From JAWKTM01 sp041399085 (GTDB taxonomy: Bacteria; Planctomycetota; Planctomycetia; Pirellulales; Pirellulaceae), in assembly GCA_041399085.1 (NCBI GenBank), contig JAWKTM010000019.1, positions 1-64,000 of the forward strand: a stretch of DNA of 64,000 nt. Direction: 5' to 3'. The position numbers and the translations under genes were made by a program. The notes below the pieces were generated by a model that searched no databases, had not been told where the DNA came from, and saw only the letters and a list, made by a program, of their open reading frames with translations. Positions 16,028-24,773 of the stretch are shown here, piece by piece. The first letter of the stretch is position 1; each line of letters opens with the position of its first letter.

Positions 16028-17695
16028 CTATTGACCGGCTCCCGAAACAATCGCTCCGATGACTCCAATAAACAGGAATACCAGCACTCCAACACTCACG
16101 CAACAGAGCAAGATTGGCATCAGGATAGCAAATGCTGCTTTTCCGCCCGAAGTTTCGTGAGCATTCATCACGGCAATAATGGATATGATAAGCATGCCAA
16201 TCAACTGAACCAACGCGCCCAGACACGGTATTACACCGCAAAAGGCGAGTGCACCGTCGGAGTAGGCCAGCGCCCGAAATGTTGTTTCGTAGCTTCGATT
16301 CGCGCCTTTAACCATCATGAGAAGTAGGTGTGTGATGCCAGCGAAGACAAACATTCCGATCGTTGCCCGAGTGCCGGCTTGCACCAATGCCATGAAAAAT
16401 TGTTGGCCGATCCCAATTCCCAGCGCCGCCACGGAGCCTCCGTCCGCGTCGCCGCCCAAAAAGAACCCAATCAAAAGAAAAACCGCAGCATAGCCAGCCG
16501 TAGCCAAGTTGCCGATCACATTGCCCATAAAGGCAAACCCGATTGGGTCGCCGAGCCCACCCTCCGTTTTCATCGCTTTAAAAGCATTGGAGGAGTCGAA
16601 TAACACCATCTTCACGGTGCCGAGAAATGGTGAATCAACTCGGCCCGATTTCCGATTCTCCCACGGCAGTCCACGCCGTGCCCCGCCGCCACGATAGGCG
16701 GACTTGCCTCCCTTTGCTTGTTTCACCGGCGCTGGCGGGGCAGCGTAAGGATTGAATGAAGCGGGCGCGTTGAAAGCGGGCATTGCCGCGCCGGATCCCA
16801 AGTCGCCGAACTGGTTCAAATCGCCCAACGGATCACCCCCGCCTCCGAAACCTCCCAGCGGATCGCCGCCGAATGGGTCGTTGCTCATGGGTGTGAGGCC
16901 GCCGTCGATCGGTGTGAGACCGCCTCCGCCGAAATCAGCCAACGGGTCCGCGCCGCCGATTGGTGTGAGTCCGCCGAATGGATCATTGGCCGGAGTTTCG
17001 GGCAGGAACGTCAGACCGGACGACGCGGGCGCGGCGGGACGTTGGCTTGTTAGGGGAATGTCGACCACCGTCTGGCACTTCGGACATTTGCCCTTTTTGC
17101 CGGCGGCCGAAGCGGGAGTCTTCACCGAGTTGCCGCAGCGTGGGCAAGCGAATTCGATTGGACCGGTTGCGGCGGGAGCGGGAGTCGGTTTCGCGGCCGC
17201 CGTCGACTTCAGGGGAATATCGACGACGCCTTGGCAATGCGGACACTTGCCCTTCTTACCGGCGGCCGCGGCCGGAGTCTTCACCAGCTTGGCGCAAAGC
17301 GGACAGTTGAATTCGATCGGGCCGCCAGCCGATGAGGCGGCCGGTGAACTGGTTGTGGAGGATGCAGCGGCAGATGGCTGGGTTGCGGCCGGATGCGGAA
17401 TGTCCACGATCGTCTGGCAATGCGGGCAGCGTCCCTTTTTACCGGCACTGGAACCGGGCACGCGAACTGGCTTCGAGCAGCTTGTGCAGGCGAACTCCAG
17501 CTTGCCGTCCGGCGTCAGCTTGGCTCCGCCGGACGCCGAGTTCGGAGCCGCGGGGGCTGGCGTCGCGGTCGGCTGGCTCGTGGCCGGAATGGGAACGACC
17601 GCCGAACAAGTTGGGCAGCGGCCCTTCTTTCCCGCCGCCGAATCGGGCACTCGCACCAGTGCGCTGCATTCGGGGCAGCGAAACTCGATCGCCAT
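16028..17695 (-). CDS. Membrane protein with four N-terminal zinc-ribbon repeats and a YIP1-like domain
   Basis: 555 aa. MAIEFRCPEC at 17695 is chosen over the longer frame because it opens directly with the first zinc ribbon. Four repeats of about 33 residues each have CxxC-x(n)-GKKG[RK]CPxC (FRCPEC, FACTSC, FNCPLC, FACPRC), separated by Ala/Pro/Thr linkers. A Gly/Pro/Asp-rich linker with repeated DPLGG/LTPI follows, then a four- to five-helix membrane domain resembling YIP1 proteins (FKAMKTEGGLGDPIGFAF to GVIGAIVSG). Cytoplasmic ribbons likely bind Zn. Function unknown; the architecture is typical of planctomycetes. GC-rich repeats flank its 3' end. Confidence 0.8.
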   Translation of the reverse strand: MAIEFRCPECSALVRVPDSAAGKKGRCPTCSAVVPIPATSQPTATPAPAAPNSASGGAKLTPDGKLEFACTSCSKPVRVPGSSAGKKGRCPHCQTIVDIPHPAATQPSAAASSTTSSPAASSAGGPIEFNCPLCAKLVKTPAAAAGKKGKCPHCQGVVDIPLKSTAAAKPTPAPAATGPIEFACPRCGNSVKTPASAAGKKGKCPKCQTVVDIPLTSQRPAAPASSGLTFLPETPANDPFGGLTPIGGADPLADFGGGGLTPIDGGLTPMSNDPFGGDPLGGFGGGGDPLGDLNQFGDLGSGAAMPAFNAPASFNPYAAPPAPVKQAKGGKSAYRGGGARRGLPWENRKSGRVDSPFLGTVKMVLFDSSNAFKAMKTEGGLGDPIGFAFMGNVIGNLATAGYAAVFLLIGFFLGGDADGGSVAALGIGIGQQFFMALVQAGTRATIGMFVFAGITHLLLMMVKGANRSYETTFRALAYSDGALAFCGVIPCLGALVQLIGMLIISIIAVMNAHETSGGKAAFAILMPILLCCVSVGVLVFLFIGVIGAIVSGAGQ

Positions 17696-17817
17696 ATCTC
17701 GGTTGTTCCCAATCTTCGGTGGATCATCGTGGGCCGCGCCGAACAATCCACCGCGCGGCGCGTGAAGCGTTCCAGCTTGATTAACCAGTCGAAGTTTGGC
17801 AACGACGGCGACGAACG

Positions 17818-18858
17818 TCAGTCGCCGGTGGGCCGCACAATCACTTTCATCGCGCCAGGCTCACCCGCATACAGGCGGCGGAACCAATCGGAGGCTTGTT
17901 CCAGCGACGCGGTGGCGGTGATCAGCGGAGCGACTTGGATCGCGCCGCTGGACATCAATTCGATGCAGGCCGGATACTCGCCGTTCGACGCACAGCTTCC
18001 GTACAACGACAGCTCGCGCGTGACGATCGCCTGCAACGGCACTTCGACTCGCGGGGCCAGATTGCCAACCAGCGTGACCGAGCCGCCCTTGCGAACGCTC
18101 TCGATGGCCGTGTTGATCGTGACCGTCGCTCCGACGACTTCCAGCGCCACGTCCGCGCCTCGCCCGCCGGTCAGCCGTTTTACTTCGGCCGGCACATCGC
18201 AATGCTTGGGATTCAAGCCGGCGGTCGCCCCGAGTTGCTTGGCCAACTCCAGCTTGCTGTCTTCCAAGTCGACGGCGATCACTTGGCTGCAGCCCGCCAA
18301 GCGGATCGTTTGTACGGCCAGCAAACCGATCATGCCGCTACCGACAACCACGGCCGTATCACCCAGCGTGACGGGCGTGCGGTTGGCGGCATGCACGGCG
18401 ATCGAGACCGCTTCGATCATCGCGGCATGTTCGAACGGCAAGCTCTCCGGCAATTCGTAGACGATGTTTTGCGGCACCAGCACGTACTCGGCAAACGCCC
18501 CGTGCTGTCGATACTCGCCGCAGGAAACACCCAGCACGCGGCGGTTGTTGCACAAATTGATGTTGCCTCGGCGGCAAAAATCGCACTGACCGCACGAAAC
18601 GGTCGAGTCCATCGTGACTCGCATGCCGGGCCGAAATCGCTGGACATTGGCTCCCACCGCCGCCACGACCCCGGCAGCTTCGTGCCCCATCACCAACGGC
18701 GGAATGCGTCGCCCAGTGCTGCCGTCGTAACCATGAATGTCACTGCCGCAGATGCCGCAAGCCCGCACCGCGACCAACACATCGTCCGGCCCAACTTCCG
18801 GCATGGGCATGTCGGTCAGTTCCAAGTTTTTGTATTCCGTCAGCAGCAAGGCTTTCAT
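17818..18858 (-). CDS. Zinc-dependent alcohol dehydrogenase (MDR family, sorbitol/galactitol dehydrogenase-like)
   Basis: 346 aa. Catalytic zinc ligands are CGICGSD (Cys near 37) and GHEAAG (His near 62), and the structural zinc site has the CGQCDFCRRGNINLC pattern. The NAD-binding motif is VVVGSGMIGLLAVQ. The best resemblance is to medium-chain polyol dehydrogenases such as sorbitol, galactitol-1-phosphate or threonine dehydrogenase. The substrate cannot be set from sequence. It stands alone, with a long palindromic repeat just upstream of its start. Confidence 0.88.
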   Translation of the reverse strand: MKALLLTEYKNLELTDMPMPEVGPDDVLVAVRACGICGSDIHGYDGSTGRRIPPLVMGHEAAGVVAAVGANVQRFRPGMRVTMDSTVSCGQCDFCRRGNINLCNNRRVLGVSCGEYRQHGAFAEYVLVPQNIVYELPESLPFEHAAMIEAVSIAVHAANRTPVTLGDTAVVVGSGMIGLLAVQTIRLAGCSQVIAVDLEDSKLELAKQLGATAGLNPKHCDVPAEVKRLTGGRGADVALEVVGATVTINTAIESVRKGGSVTLVGNLAPRVEVPLQAIVTRELSLYGSCASNGEYPACIELMSSGAIQVAPLITATASLEQASDWFRRLYAGEPGAMKVIVRPTGD

Positions 18859-18934
18859 CGAGGGCTCCGGTCGACCAACAAAGCGAATCTAATGCAACGC
18901 GGCGAAATGGACACGTCCGCGGGCCTGAGACTAG

Positions 18935-19034
18935 CGGCAGATCAAAACATACGAGCACGCGGCGCGAGCAAGTGAATTTGTCGACTCACTCGCTCGCGCG
19001 TCGTGCTCGTATTCGGGTATTTTCTCATCTGCCG
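18935..19034. repeat. Complete 100-bp nested palindrome (AATACGAGCACG family)
   Basis: Three nested arm pairs are visible: CGGCAGAT (18935-18942) with ATCTGCCG (19027-19034), TACGAGCACG (18950-18959) with CGTGCTCGTA (19002-19011), and CGCGAGC (18963-18969) with GCTCGCG (18992-18998), around GTCGACTCACT. This is the best preserved of five copies. It lies between the divergent-side start of the dehydrogenase and the end of the ABC operon. Confidence 0.85.
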
Positions 19035-19089
19035 GTCGCCTGAGACGGCACGGGCGAGTTCGCAACGTCGACAGTTTAGCCGAACATCT

Positions 19090-20415
19090 CTATTCATGCC
19101 GCAGGGCTTCGATCGGATCCATTTGCGCGGCGCGGAAGGCCGGGTAGATGCCGAACATCACGCCGACGAAAACCGAGATGCCGAAAGCCAGCGGGATCGA
19201 CCACGGAACAATCACCGGCGAAATCGACTGGACGACTTCCGGCAAGCGGCTCATCGTCTCGGCGGCGTAGATCTTCATCTGCTCGCGCACGAAATCGACC
19301 ACCGGCGTACATAGCACGCCGCCCAAGATTCCGGTCGCTCCGCCCACGGCCGACAACACCAATGTTTCGACCAAGAACTGGCGGACGATGTCGCCTCGTT
19401 TGGCGCCGAGCGCGCGGCGGATGCCGATCTCGCGCGTTCGTTCGGTAACCGTCGCCAACATGATGTTCATAATGCCGATGCCGCCCACGACCAACGAAAT
19501 CGCCGCGATCAAGCCCATGAATAGCATGAACATCATCTGCATGGTCTTGGCTTGCTCCAGCAGCTCGCGGGGCACGATCACCGCGATGTCGTGCATTTCA
19601 TCGTGATGTCGCAGCGAGTCCTCGACCAGCGAGGCCGTGCGGAACACGTTGTTGACGTTGTCGACTCGCAACGTAATCTGGTTCAGCTCCAGAATCTCGC
19701 CCTCGAAGCTGCCGCTGCCGCGCGTGATTACCGTGTCGCCGATGCGGCGCTGCATTGTCGTGAGCGGAATGTAGACGTCGTTGGAAAAGTCCTGCGAATC
19801 GAGCGAACCGCCGATCGCCGCCGTGGGATTGCGATGCTCGAGCACGCCGACGATCTCGTAGAAATCCGTGTGCTCCGCCAGGTAGATGCTGCGACCGATC
19901 GGATCTTCGTAGGGAAACAGCCGCTCGGCCACGCGGGCGGCCAGCACGCAGTAGGTGCTGCGATGAATCAAGTCGGCGTCGTCGATAAACCGTCCTTGAG
20001 CGATCTTCAACTTCGTGACGTCCGCATATTCCGGCGTGCAACCAACCAAGCGTCCGTCGACCAATCGGCCGCCATAGCGAAACTGGCGACGCATCTCGCG
20101 AATCTGAATCGCGCTTTTGATCGTATCGACCGTCTCGACCAGCATGTCATATTCGGCTCGCTTCAAGCCATAGGGCGTCGGGCCACTGCTGCCCGCCGTC
20201 ACTTCGCTGGGCGGTTTGACGCTGCGAATGATGATCGTGTCGGCGCCCAAGTCCTCGATCTGCCGTCGAGCTTCGCGGCTAATTCCCTCGCCGATTGCCA
20301 GCAACCAAATCACGCTGGCCACGCCGATAAAAATGCCCAACACCGTCAGCAGCGAACGCAACGGATGCAGGAATAGGCTTTTAACGCCCAATCGCCATGT
20401 GCGAAGCCAAAGCAT
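19090..20415 (-). CDS. MacB-type ABC transporter permease (FtsX domain)
   Basis: 441 aa. An N-terminal transmembrane helix (LLTVLGIFIGVASVIWLLAI) precedes a periplasmic MacB core domain of about 220 residues and then three helices of the FtsX domain, ending YPAFRAAQMDPIEALRHE, the usual FtsX terminus. TERTREIGIRRALGAKRGD is the coupling helix. It is the last gene of a three-gene operon (adaptor, ATPase, permease) for tripartite export or lipoprotein/peptide mechanotransmission. Cargo unknown. Confidence 0.9.
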   Translation of the reverse strand: MLWLRTWRLGVKSLFLHPLRSLLTVLGIFIGVASVIWLLAIGEGISREARRQIEDLGADTIIIRSVKPPSEVTAGSSGPTPYGLKRAEYDMLVETVDTIKSAIQIREMRRQFRYGGRLVDGRLVGCTPEYADVTKLKIAQGRFIDDADLIHRSTYCVLAARVAERLFPYEDPIGRSIYLAEHTDFYEIVGVLEHRNPTAAIGGSLDSQDFSNDVYIPLTTMQRRIGDTVITRGSGSFEGEILELNQITLRVDNVNNVFRTASLVEDSLRHHDEMHDIAVIVPRELLEQAKTMQMMFMLFMGLIAAISLVVGGIGIMNIMLATVTERTREIGIRRALGAKRGDIVRQFLVETLVLSAVGGATGILGGVLCTPVVDFVREQMKIYAAETMSRLPEVVQSISPVIVPWSIPLAFGISVFVGVMFGIYPAFRAAQMDPIEALRHE

Positions 20416-20463
20416 GTGGTTCCGTGTGGTGTGCTAGAAGGATTCGACCGTTCCGCTCGTCGG

Positions 20464-21186
20464 CTACGCCAACATCGCGGCGCGGTTCAGCAGGATGCGC
20501 TCTTTGTTCACGATATCGGACTGCAACAATCCATCGCGCAACCGCACGACTCGCTTGGCGTGCCCCGCCACGTCGTCTTCGTGCGTGACCATGATGATGG
20601 TCTTTCCTTTGTTGTTGAGCTCTTCGAAAAGAGCCAAGATTTCGGCTGTGGTGTGAGAGTCCAGGTTACCCGTCGGTTCGTCGGCCAGAATGAAGTAAGG
20701 ATCGTTAATCAAGCTGCGGGCGATCGCCACGCGTTGTTGCTGACCGCCGGACAGTTGCGTCGGACGATGGTCCAGCCGCTCGCCCAACCCGACCATTTCG
20801 GCCAGCAAGCGACAACGCTGACGATCCTGGGACGAGAGCTTGCCTTGGTAATACAATGGCACTTCGATGTTTTCCAAGACCGTTAGCTGTTGAATTAAAT
20901 TGTAGGACTGAAAGACAAACCCAATACGCGACGCGCGGATGTGGGAGAGTTGGTCGTCGTCCATCCGCGAGACATCGTCGTCGCCCAAAAACAATCGACC
21001 CGCGCTCGGTCGATCCAGACAGCCGAGCAGGTTGAGCAGCGTGCTCTTGCCGGAACCCGAAGGCCCCATAATGGCCACATAGTCGCCTTCGGGTATATCG
21101 AACGAAACGCCCCGTAGCGCCCGCACCGTTTCGCTCTTGAGCACATACTCCTTTTTTAATTCATCCGCGCGGCAAGCGAGTCTCAT
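20464..21186 (-). CDS. ABC transporter ATP-binding protein (MacB/LolD type)
   Basis: 240 aa. Walker A GPSGSGKST, Q-loop region FVFQSYNLI, signature LSGGQQQRVAIARS, Walker B FILADEPTGNLDS and switch His in MVTHEDD are all intact. ATG at 21186 overlaps the adaptor stop (ATGA), showing translational coupling. It powers the permease encoded 48 nt downstream. Confidence 0.93.
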   Translation of the reverse strand: MRLACRADELKKEYVLKSETVRALRGVSFDIPEGDYVAIMGPSGSGKSTLLNLLGCLDRPSAGRLFLGDDDVSRMDDDQLSHIRASRIGFVFQSYNLIQQLTVLENIEVPLYYQGKLSSQDRQRCRLLAEMVGLGERLDHRPTQLSGGQQQRVAIARSLINDPYFILADEPTGNLDSHTTAEILALFEELNNKGKTIIMVTHEDDVAGHAKRVVRLRDGLLQSDIVNKERILLNRAAMLA

Positions 21187-23060
21187 TGGCCGCCCCCGCT
21201 GAAGCCGCCGCGAGGTCCACCGGGCCCGCCCCCGCCGCCCGATGCGAAGCGCGCTCGCATGCGGGCCGTCATTTCCGCGCGATCCAACATGCCGTCGCCG
21301 TTCGTGTCGCTTTGCAGCATGTCGTCACGACGTTCCGCCGGCAGTTCGTCCGCCGAAAGCTGGCCGTCTCCATTGGTATCCATCCGCTGGAACATCCCCG
21401 CCACCATCTGCTCAGGGTTCGGAGGCCCGCCACCAGCGTTCGGTTCACTACCGCCAGGCCCGCGTTCACCCGGCGCTCCGCCACTGGGGCCGCGAGCCGC
21501 CCCTGCCGTTTGGCTGTCGGCCGAGTTGGCGCTTTGTTGATACTCGGTAAAAGCCACGGAGGTCGTGACGGGCGTATCGGCAATTTCAGGCAACTGCAGC
21601 AAGTCCAAATGGCGGCGAGGATTCATCGCCACCATATCGCCTTCGCTTAAACCGTTGGCGATCGTAACCGCTTTGTCGTTGCTGGCGCCGATCTCGATTT
21701 CGCGCGTCTCATAACCATTGCCGTTCTTCACCAAACAAAACGTATGGCCACGATGCTCGTGAACTGCTTGGACGGGAATCTGCAGCGCGTCGCTTTGATG
21801 ATCGACCATGATCCGCACCTCAGCCGTCATGCCCGTGCGAATCGACGACGGAGGATCAAGAATCGCGATCGTCGTGGCGAATTCCTTGACCTGCGAGCTG
21901 AACCAACTGTTCGGTTCCGCATACTTGTTCACCTTCGTCACTCGACCGCGCAACGCTTCGCCGTCCGATGCGCCGATCTTCACTTGCACCGGCATGCCTT
22001 CCTTGATGAGCGAAATTTGCGACTCGTTCACCTTGGCTTTGACTTGCATTTTCGTGGGATCGGGCAGCCGCACGATCGTTTGCCGCTCGCGAACGGTCGA
22101 GCCGGCTTCGACCACGAACTCGGCGCTGCCGCGGCTGCTGAACTTGTTCGCGTGAACCACCACGCCGTCGTCCGGAGCCAGAATCACGCACTTGGTGATT
22201 TGGTCCTCCAGATCAGCCAGCTTATCGAGCTCTTCTTCGTGGATCTTCGTTTGCGATTCGACATTCGCCTTCGCGGTTTCGATGTCGCTATCGAATTGCA
22301 CCAGCATCTTCTTCTTGGTCAGCTCGCGAAGCACCGCCAGCCGGCCGGTTGCCGAATCCAACACGTTCATCGCGTTGCGCACGGCAAATTGATCCGCCTC
22401 CAATTGCAGCGACGTGACCAACCCCTTGGCCGCCAGACGCTCGGCCGATTGCAGTTGCAGCTTGGCCTTTCGCAAGTCCTGCTCGGCGACGGCGATCTCG
22501 CTCAACAGAGCTTTCTCCTCGGTCGTGAACGTGCCGTCCAGATACTCTTGCTTGGCAATAATCGCTTGTTGTAACAACGCTTCGGCCGAAATCTTCGCGG
22601 CCAAGCTGGAGTTTACCACGTTCCGCTGTTGCTTCATCTCCTGCTCGAGCGCCGACGCATCCAGTTCGACCAGCCGTTCGCCCTTCTTAACGCGGGCGCC
22701 CTCGTCGATCACCCACAAGATCGCGACGCCACCGGAGCCCATGCTCCGCGACTTGATCTCGCAAACCACGTCCACGTTGCTCGAACTTTCGACCTCGCCC
22801 TGTTCGATCACCACGTGCTCGAACGAGTCTCGCTTGGCTTGACTCAACAGCGGCGCGTCGATTTCGGCGTTCGAGTCACCTCGTAGGAAGAACCAAGTCA
22901 CGCCGATCAGCAAACCGACGACGACCATCGCGATCACAATGGTCACGACAATCGAGCCCGAGCGATTCGCCATCATTCGCTTGCCGTGAGATCGGCCGGT
23001 CACCCAAGACCGACGATCGCGACGCATAACATCGTGTTGAAAAGACCACCGCCTGGCCAT
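21183..23060 (-). CDS. Periplasmic adaptor (HlyD/MacA-like) with C-terminal EF-hands
   Basis: 625 aa. The start at 23060 is supported by AAGGA 7 nt upstream; it gives a basic 35-residue cytoplasmic leader before the helix SIVVTIVIAMVVVGLLIGV. Biotinyl-lipoyl-like halves, a long coiled-coil hairpin (about residues 130-265) and beta-barrel domains follow, as in MacA. Unusually, a Gly/Pro-rich tail then holds two EF-hand loops, DTNGDGQLSADE and DTNGDGMLDRAE, and a terminal GGG-rich segment. Ca binding in the periplasm is likely from the intact loop residues. First gene of the export operon. Confidence 0.88.
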   Translation of the reverse strand: MARRWSFQHDVMRRDRRSWVTGRSHGKRMMANRSGSIVVTIVIAMVVVGLLIGVTWFFLRGDSNAEIDAPLLSQAKRDSFEHVVIEQGEVESSSNVDVVCEIKSRSMGSGGVAILWVIDEGARVKKGERLVELDASALEQEMKQQRNVVNSSLAAKISAEALLQQAIIAKQEYLDGTFTTEEKALLSEIAVAEQDLRKAKLQLQSAERLAAKGLVTSLQLEADQFAVRNAMNVLDSATGRLAVLRELTKKKMLVQFDSDIETAKANVESQTKIHEEELDKLADLEDQITKCVILAPDDGVVVHANKFSSRGSAEFVVEAGSTVRERQTIVRLPDPTKMQVKAKVNESQISLIKEGMPVQVKIGASDGEALRGRVTKVNKYAEPNSWFSSQVKEFATTIAILDPPSSIRTGMTAEVRIMVDHQSDALQIPVQAVHEHRGHTFCLVKNGNGYETREIEIGASNDKAVTIANGLSEGDMVAMNPRRHLDLLQLPEIADTPVTTSVAFTEYQQSANSADSQTAGAARGPSGGAPGERGPGGSEPNAGGGPPNPEQMVAGMFQRMDTNGDGQLSADELPAERRDDMLQSDTNGDGMLDRAEMTARMRARFASGGGGGPGGPRGGFSGGGQ

Positions 23061-23469
23061 GAATAGATCCTTATTCTGCGGGGACAGTCACGGCGGGACG
23101 ATCAACGTCTCGCGAGCGACCGCGGTGTGAGGCGGGTGAAGCAAAGGGCGGGAAACATGAAATGAACGTGGCTTGCGGGGCCTCGTCCATCAACCCGAAT
23201 ATTTTAATCGACTAGGGAAGACTTGTCACAAGTTTCACTGGGCAGACGCGACCGCAATGTCGGCGAAAACAGACGCAGCGTTACGGGAACGGGCCAAGCC
23301 CACGAGCCGGCGGCCTCGCCCATCGCGGCGCACACCGACTCGCGTGAATTAAACCCCGCTGCCTGGGACGAGTAACGCGAAACGCCCGAAATTGCGGCAA
23401 TTCGCTTGGCAGGCGACGGCCCTGAGGACTGGACCATCGAAATATTCGCTGCGTCCGGCAGATCTGTCG
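23061..23469. other. Non-coding interval, presumed promoter region of the adaptor operon
   Basis: 409 bases with no ORF of convincing composition. The short minus-strand frame at 23204-23437 lacks any recognisable motif. The left end must contain the adaptor operon promoter, but I cannot pick out a convincing -35/-10 pair. Confidence 0.5.
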
Positions 23470-23883
23470 CTAGTCGAACTCTTCCACGACGCCGGTCAGA
23501 TCCACATGGCCGGCGTCGCCCCAGAGCTGTTCAAGCGAGTAGTAGTCGCGCGTTTCCTCGTCGAACAAATGGACCACGACCGTACCGTAATCGAGCACCA
23601 CCCAGCGACTTTCATCGAAACCTTCGCGGCCCAGACGGCGATCGTTCAACTCTTTCTCCAGCACGCGATCGATCTCTTCGGCCATCGCGTGAATCTGCCG
23701 GCGGCTGGTACCAGTGGCAATCACGAAGTAATCGAACCAAGCGGTCTGCTTCGTCAAATCCAGCACGACAAGGTTGCGACCACGATTCTCCGATGCGGTG
23801 CGTGCCGCGGCCAGCGCCAATTGGAGGCTGCGGTCGGGATCGGTGCGAGCCACCGCGGCCGTGGTTTGTGTCGTACTGCTCAC
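23470..23883 (-). CDS. rsfS: Ribosomal silencing factor RsfS
   Basis: 137 aa, typical length. RsfS binds ribosomal protein uL14 and blocks subunit joining in starvation. Signature segments are present: VVLDLTKQTAWFDYFVIATG, SRRQIHAMAEEIDRVLE, and WVVLDYGTVVVHLFDEETRDYYSLEQLWGDA (quoted in parts of the family core). An N-terminal ~20-residue Thr/Ala-rich extension precedes the fold. Its usual neighbour nadD is not here. Confidence 0.93.
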   Translation of the reverse strand: MSSTTQTTAAVARTDPDRSLQLALAAARTASENRGRNLVVLDLTKQTAWFDYFVIATGTSRRQIHAMAEEIDRVLEKELNDRRLGREGFDESRWVVLDYGTVVVHLFDEETRDYYSLEQLWGDAGHVDLTGVVEEFD

Positions 23884-24040
23884 GAACGATTTTCCTTTTG
23901 CGGGACCAGAAACTTGAATCGAGTGCTCAATTCTATACGGGCCATACCGCGACTGTCACCAGCCAAAACGTAAGTGGCCACGCCGCAAAGGACGTGTCCG
24001 CAAGCAAGTCATCGAATCGCTTATAGCGGTAGGGCGCGTG

Positions 24041-24146
24041 CGGTTCGGTTTCGCGGCACCGGACGGCTCGCGCCGTGCCGCTTGAATGGCAAGTCGGGTT
24101 TCGCGTTACCGGACGGCTCGCGCCGTTCCGCTTCAATGGCAAGTTG
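24041..24146. repeat. 50-bp tandem repeat, second version of the GGCTCGCGCC hairpin family
   Basis: Two units end GCTTGAATGGCAA and GCTTCAATGGCAA and contain ACGGC-TCGC-GCCGT (24063-24076, and again in the second unit). Against the 1.6-kb version (ATGGC/GCCAT), the T-to-C and A-to-G changes compensate in the stem. Located between rsfS and thpR, which point the same way. Confidence 0.8.
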
Positions 24147-24161
24147 TTTTCAAGCGGGTCG

Positions 24162-24737
24162 CTAAGGCCGCAGCTCGACATGAGCCAGCGGGTCGTGCGA
24201 CGGGCCGGTGCGGTCCAACGTGCTGGCGTAGACCGTGACTTCATCAATTTCGATCTGGCCGATCGGCGCGTCGGCTTGCTCGGCAATCAAACGGCTCAGC
24301 TCGCGCTGTTCCGGGCCGCCGCGCCGTAAGCGGCCGATCGTCAAATGCGGATGAAACAACCGTCGCTCGGGCGGAAAACCGAGCTTGTGCAGCGCTTCGT
24401 CGATTCGTTGCTGAAGCGCGATCATCTCGTCGGTTCCCTCGTGAGCTCCGATCCACACGGTTCGCGCGCGAGCCACATCGGGAAACGCGCCGACGCCTCC
24501 CAGCGTCAATGCGAACGGCTCGACGCCCTCGCAAGCCCGCGCGACCACTTTACAAACATCGGGTATCTCGACGTTCGGCACATCGCCCAGAAACTTGAGC
24601 GTCAGATGCAAGATGCCGGTATCGACCCATTTCACATCGGCCCGAGCCGCCTTGAGCAACCCGATGATATCCGACACGCGCTTGTGCAACGCCGGAGGCA
24701 CATCGACCGCCACGAACGTTCGAATCGTTTGCATCAT
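24162..24737 (-). CDS. thpR: RNA 2',3'-cyclic phosphodiesterase (2H family)
   Basis: 191 aa. Begins MMQTIRTFVAVDVPPALH, the standard opening of ThpR. Both catalytic HxTx motifs are present: HLTL (about residue 45) and HLTI (about residue 131), with LKFLGD after the first. It hydrolyses 2',3'-cyclic phosphates at RNA ends; ligase activity is seen only in vitro for the family. It lies just downstream of the Hsp70 gene on the same strand (36-nt gap). Confidence 0.93.
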   Translation of the reverse strand: MMQTIRTFVAVDVPPALHKRVSDIIGLLKAARADVKWVDTGILHLTLKFLGDVPNVEIPDVCKVVARACEGVEPFALTLGGVGAFPDVARARTVWIGAHEGTDEMIALQQRIDEALHKLGFPPERRLFHPHLTIGRLRRGGPEQRELSRLIAEQADAPIGQIEIDEVTVYASTLDRTGPSHDPLAHVELRP

Positions 24738-24773
24738 GCTGCTTTCATAAGAGAGCGAAACAACGTTTGCCGG

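Noticed and set aside
15471..16327. Long ORFs on both strands in the 15.5-kb array (VPAEQAP, PLEREL, RSSGTSS heptads)
   Set aside because: A 21-bp repeat with no stop is open in several frames by construction; no start context or flanking domain supports any of them.
16752..17765. 337-codon ORF antisense to the zinc-ribbon protein
   Set aside because: Pro/Gly-rich mirror translation of a repeat-containing gene.
23204..23437. 77-codon minus-strand ORF upstream of the adaptor gene
   Set aside because: No motif, no ribosome site, composition like intergenic DNA.
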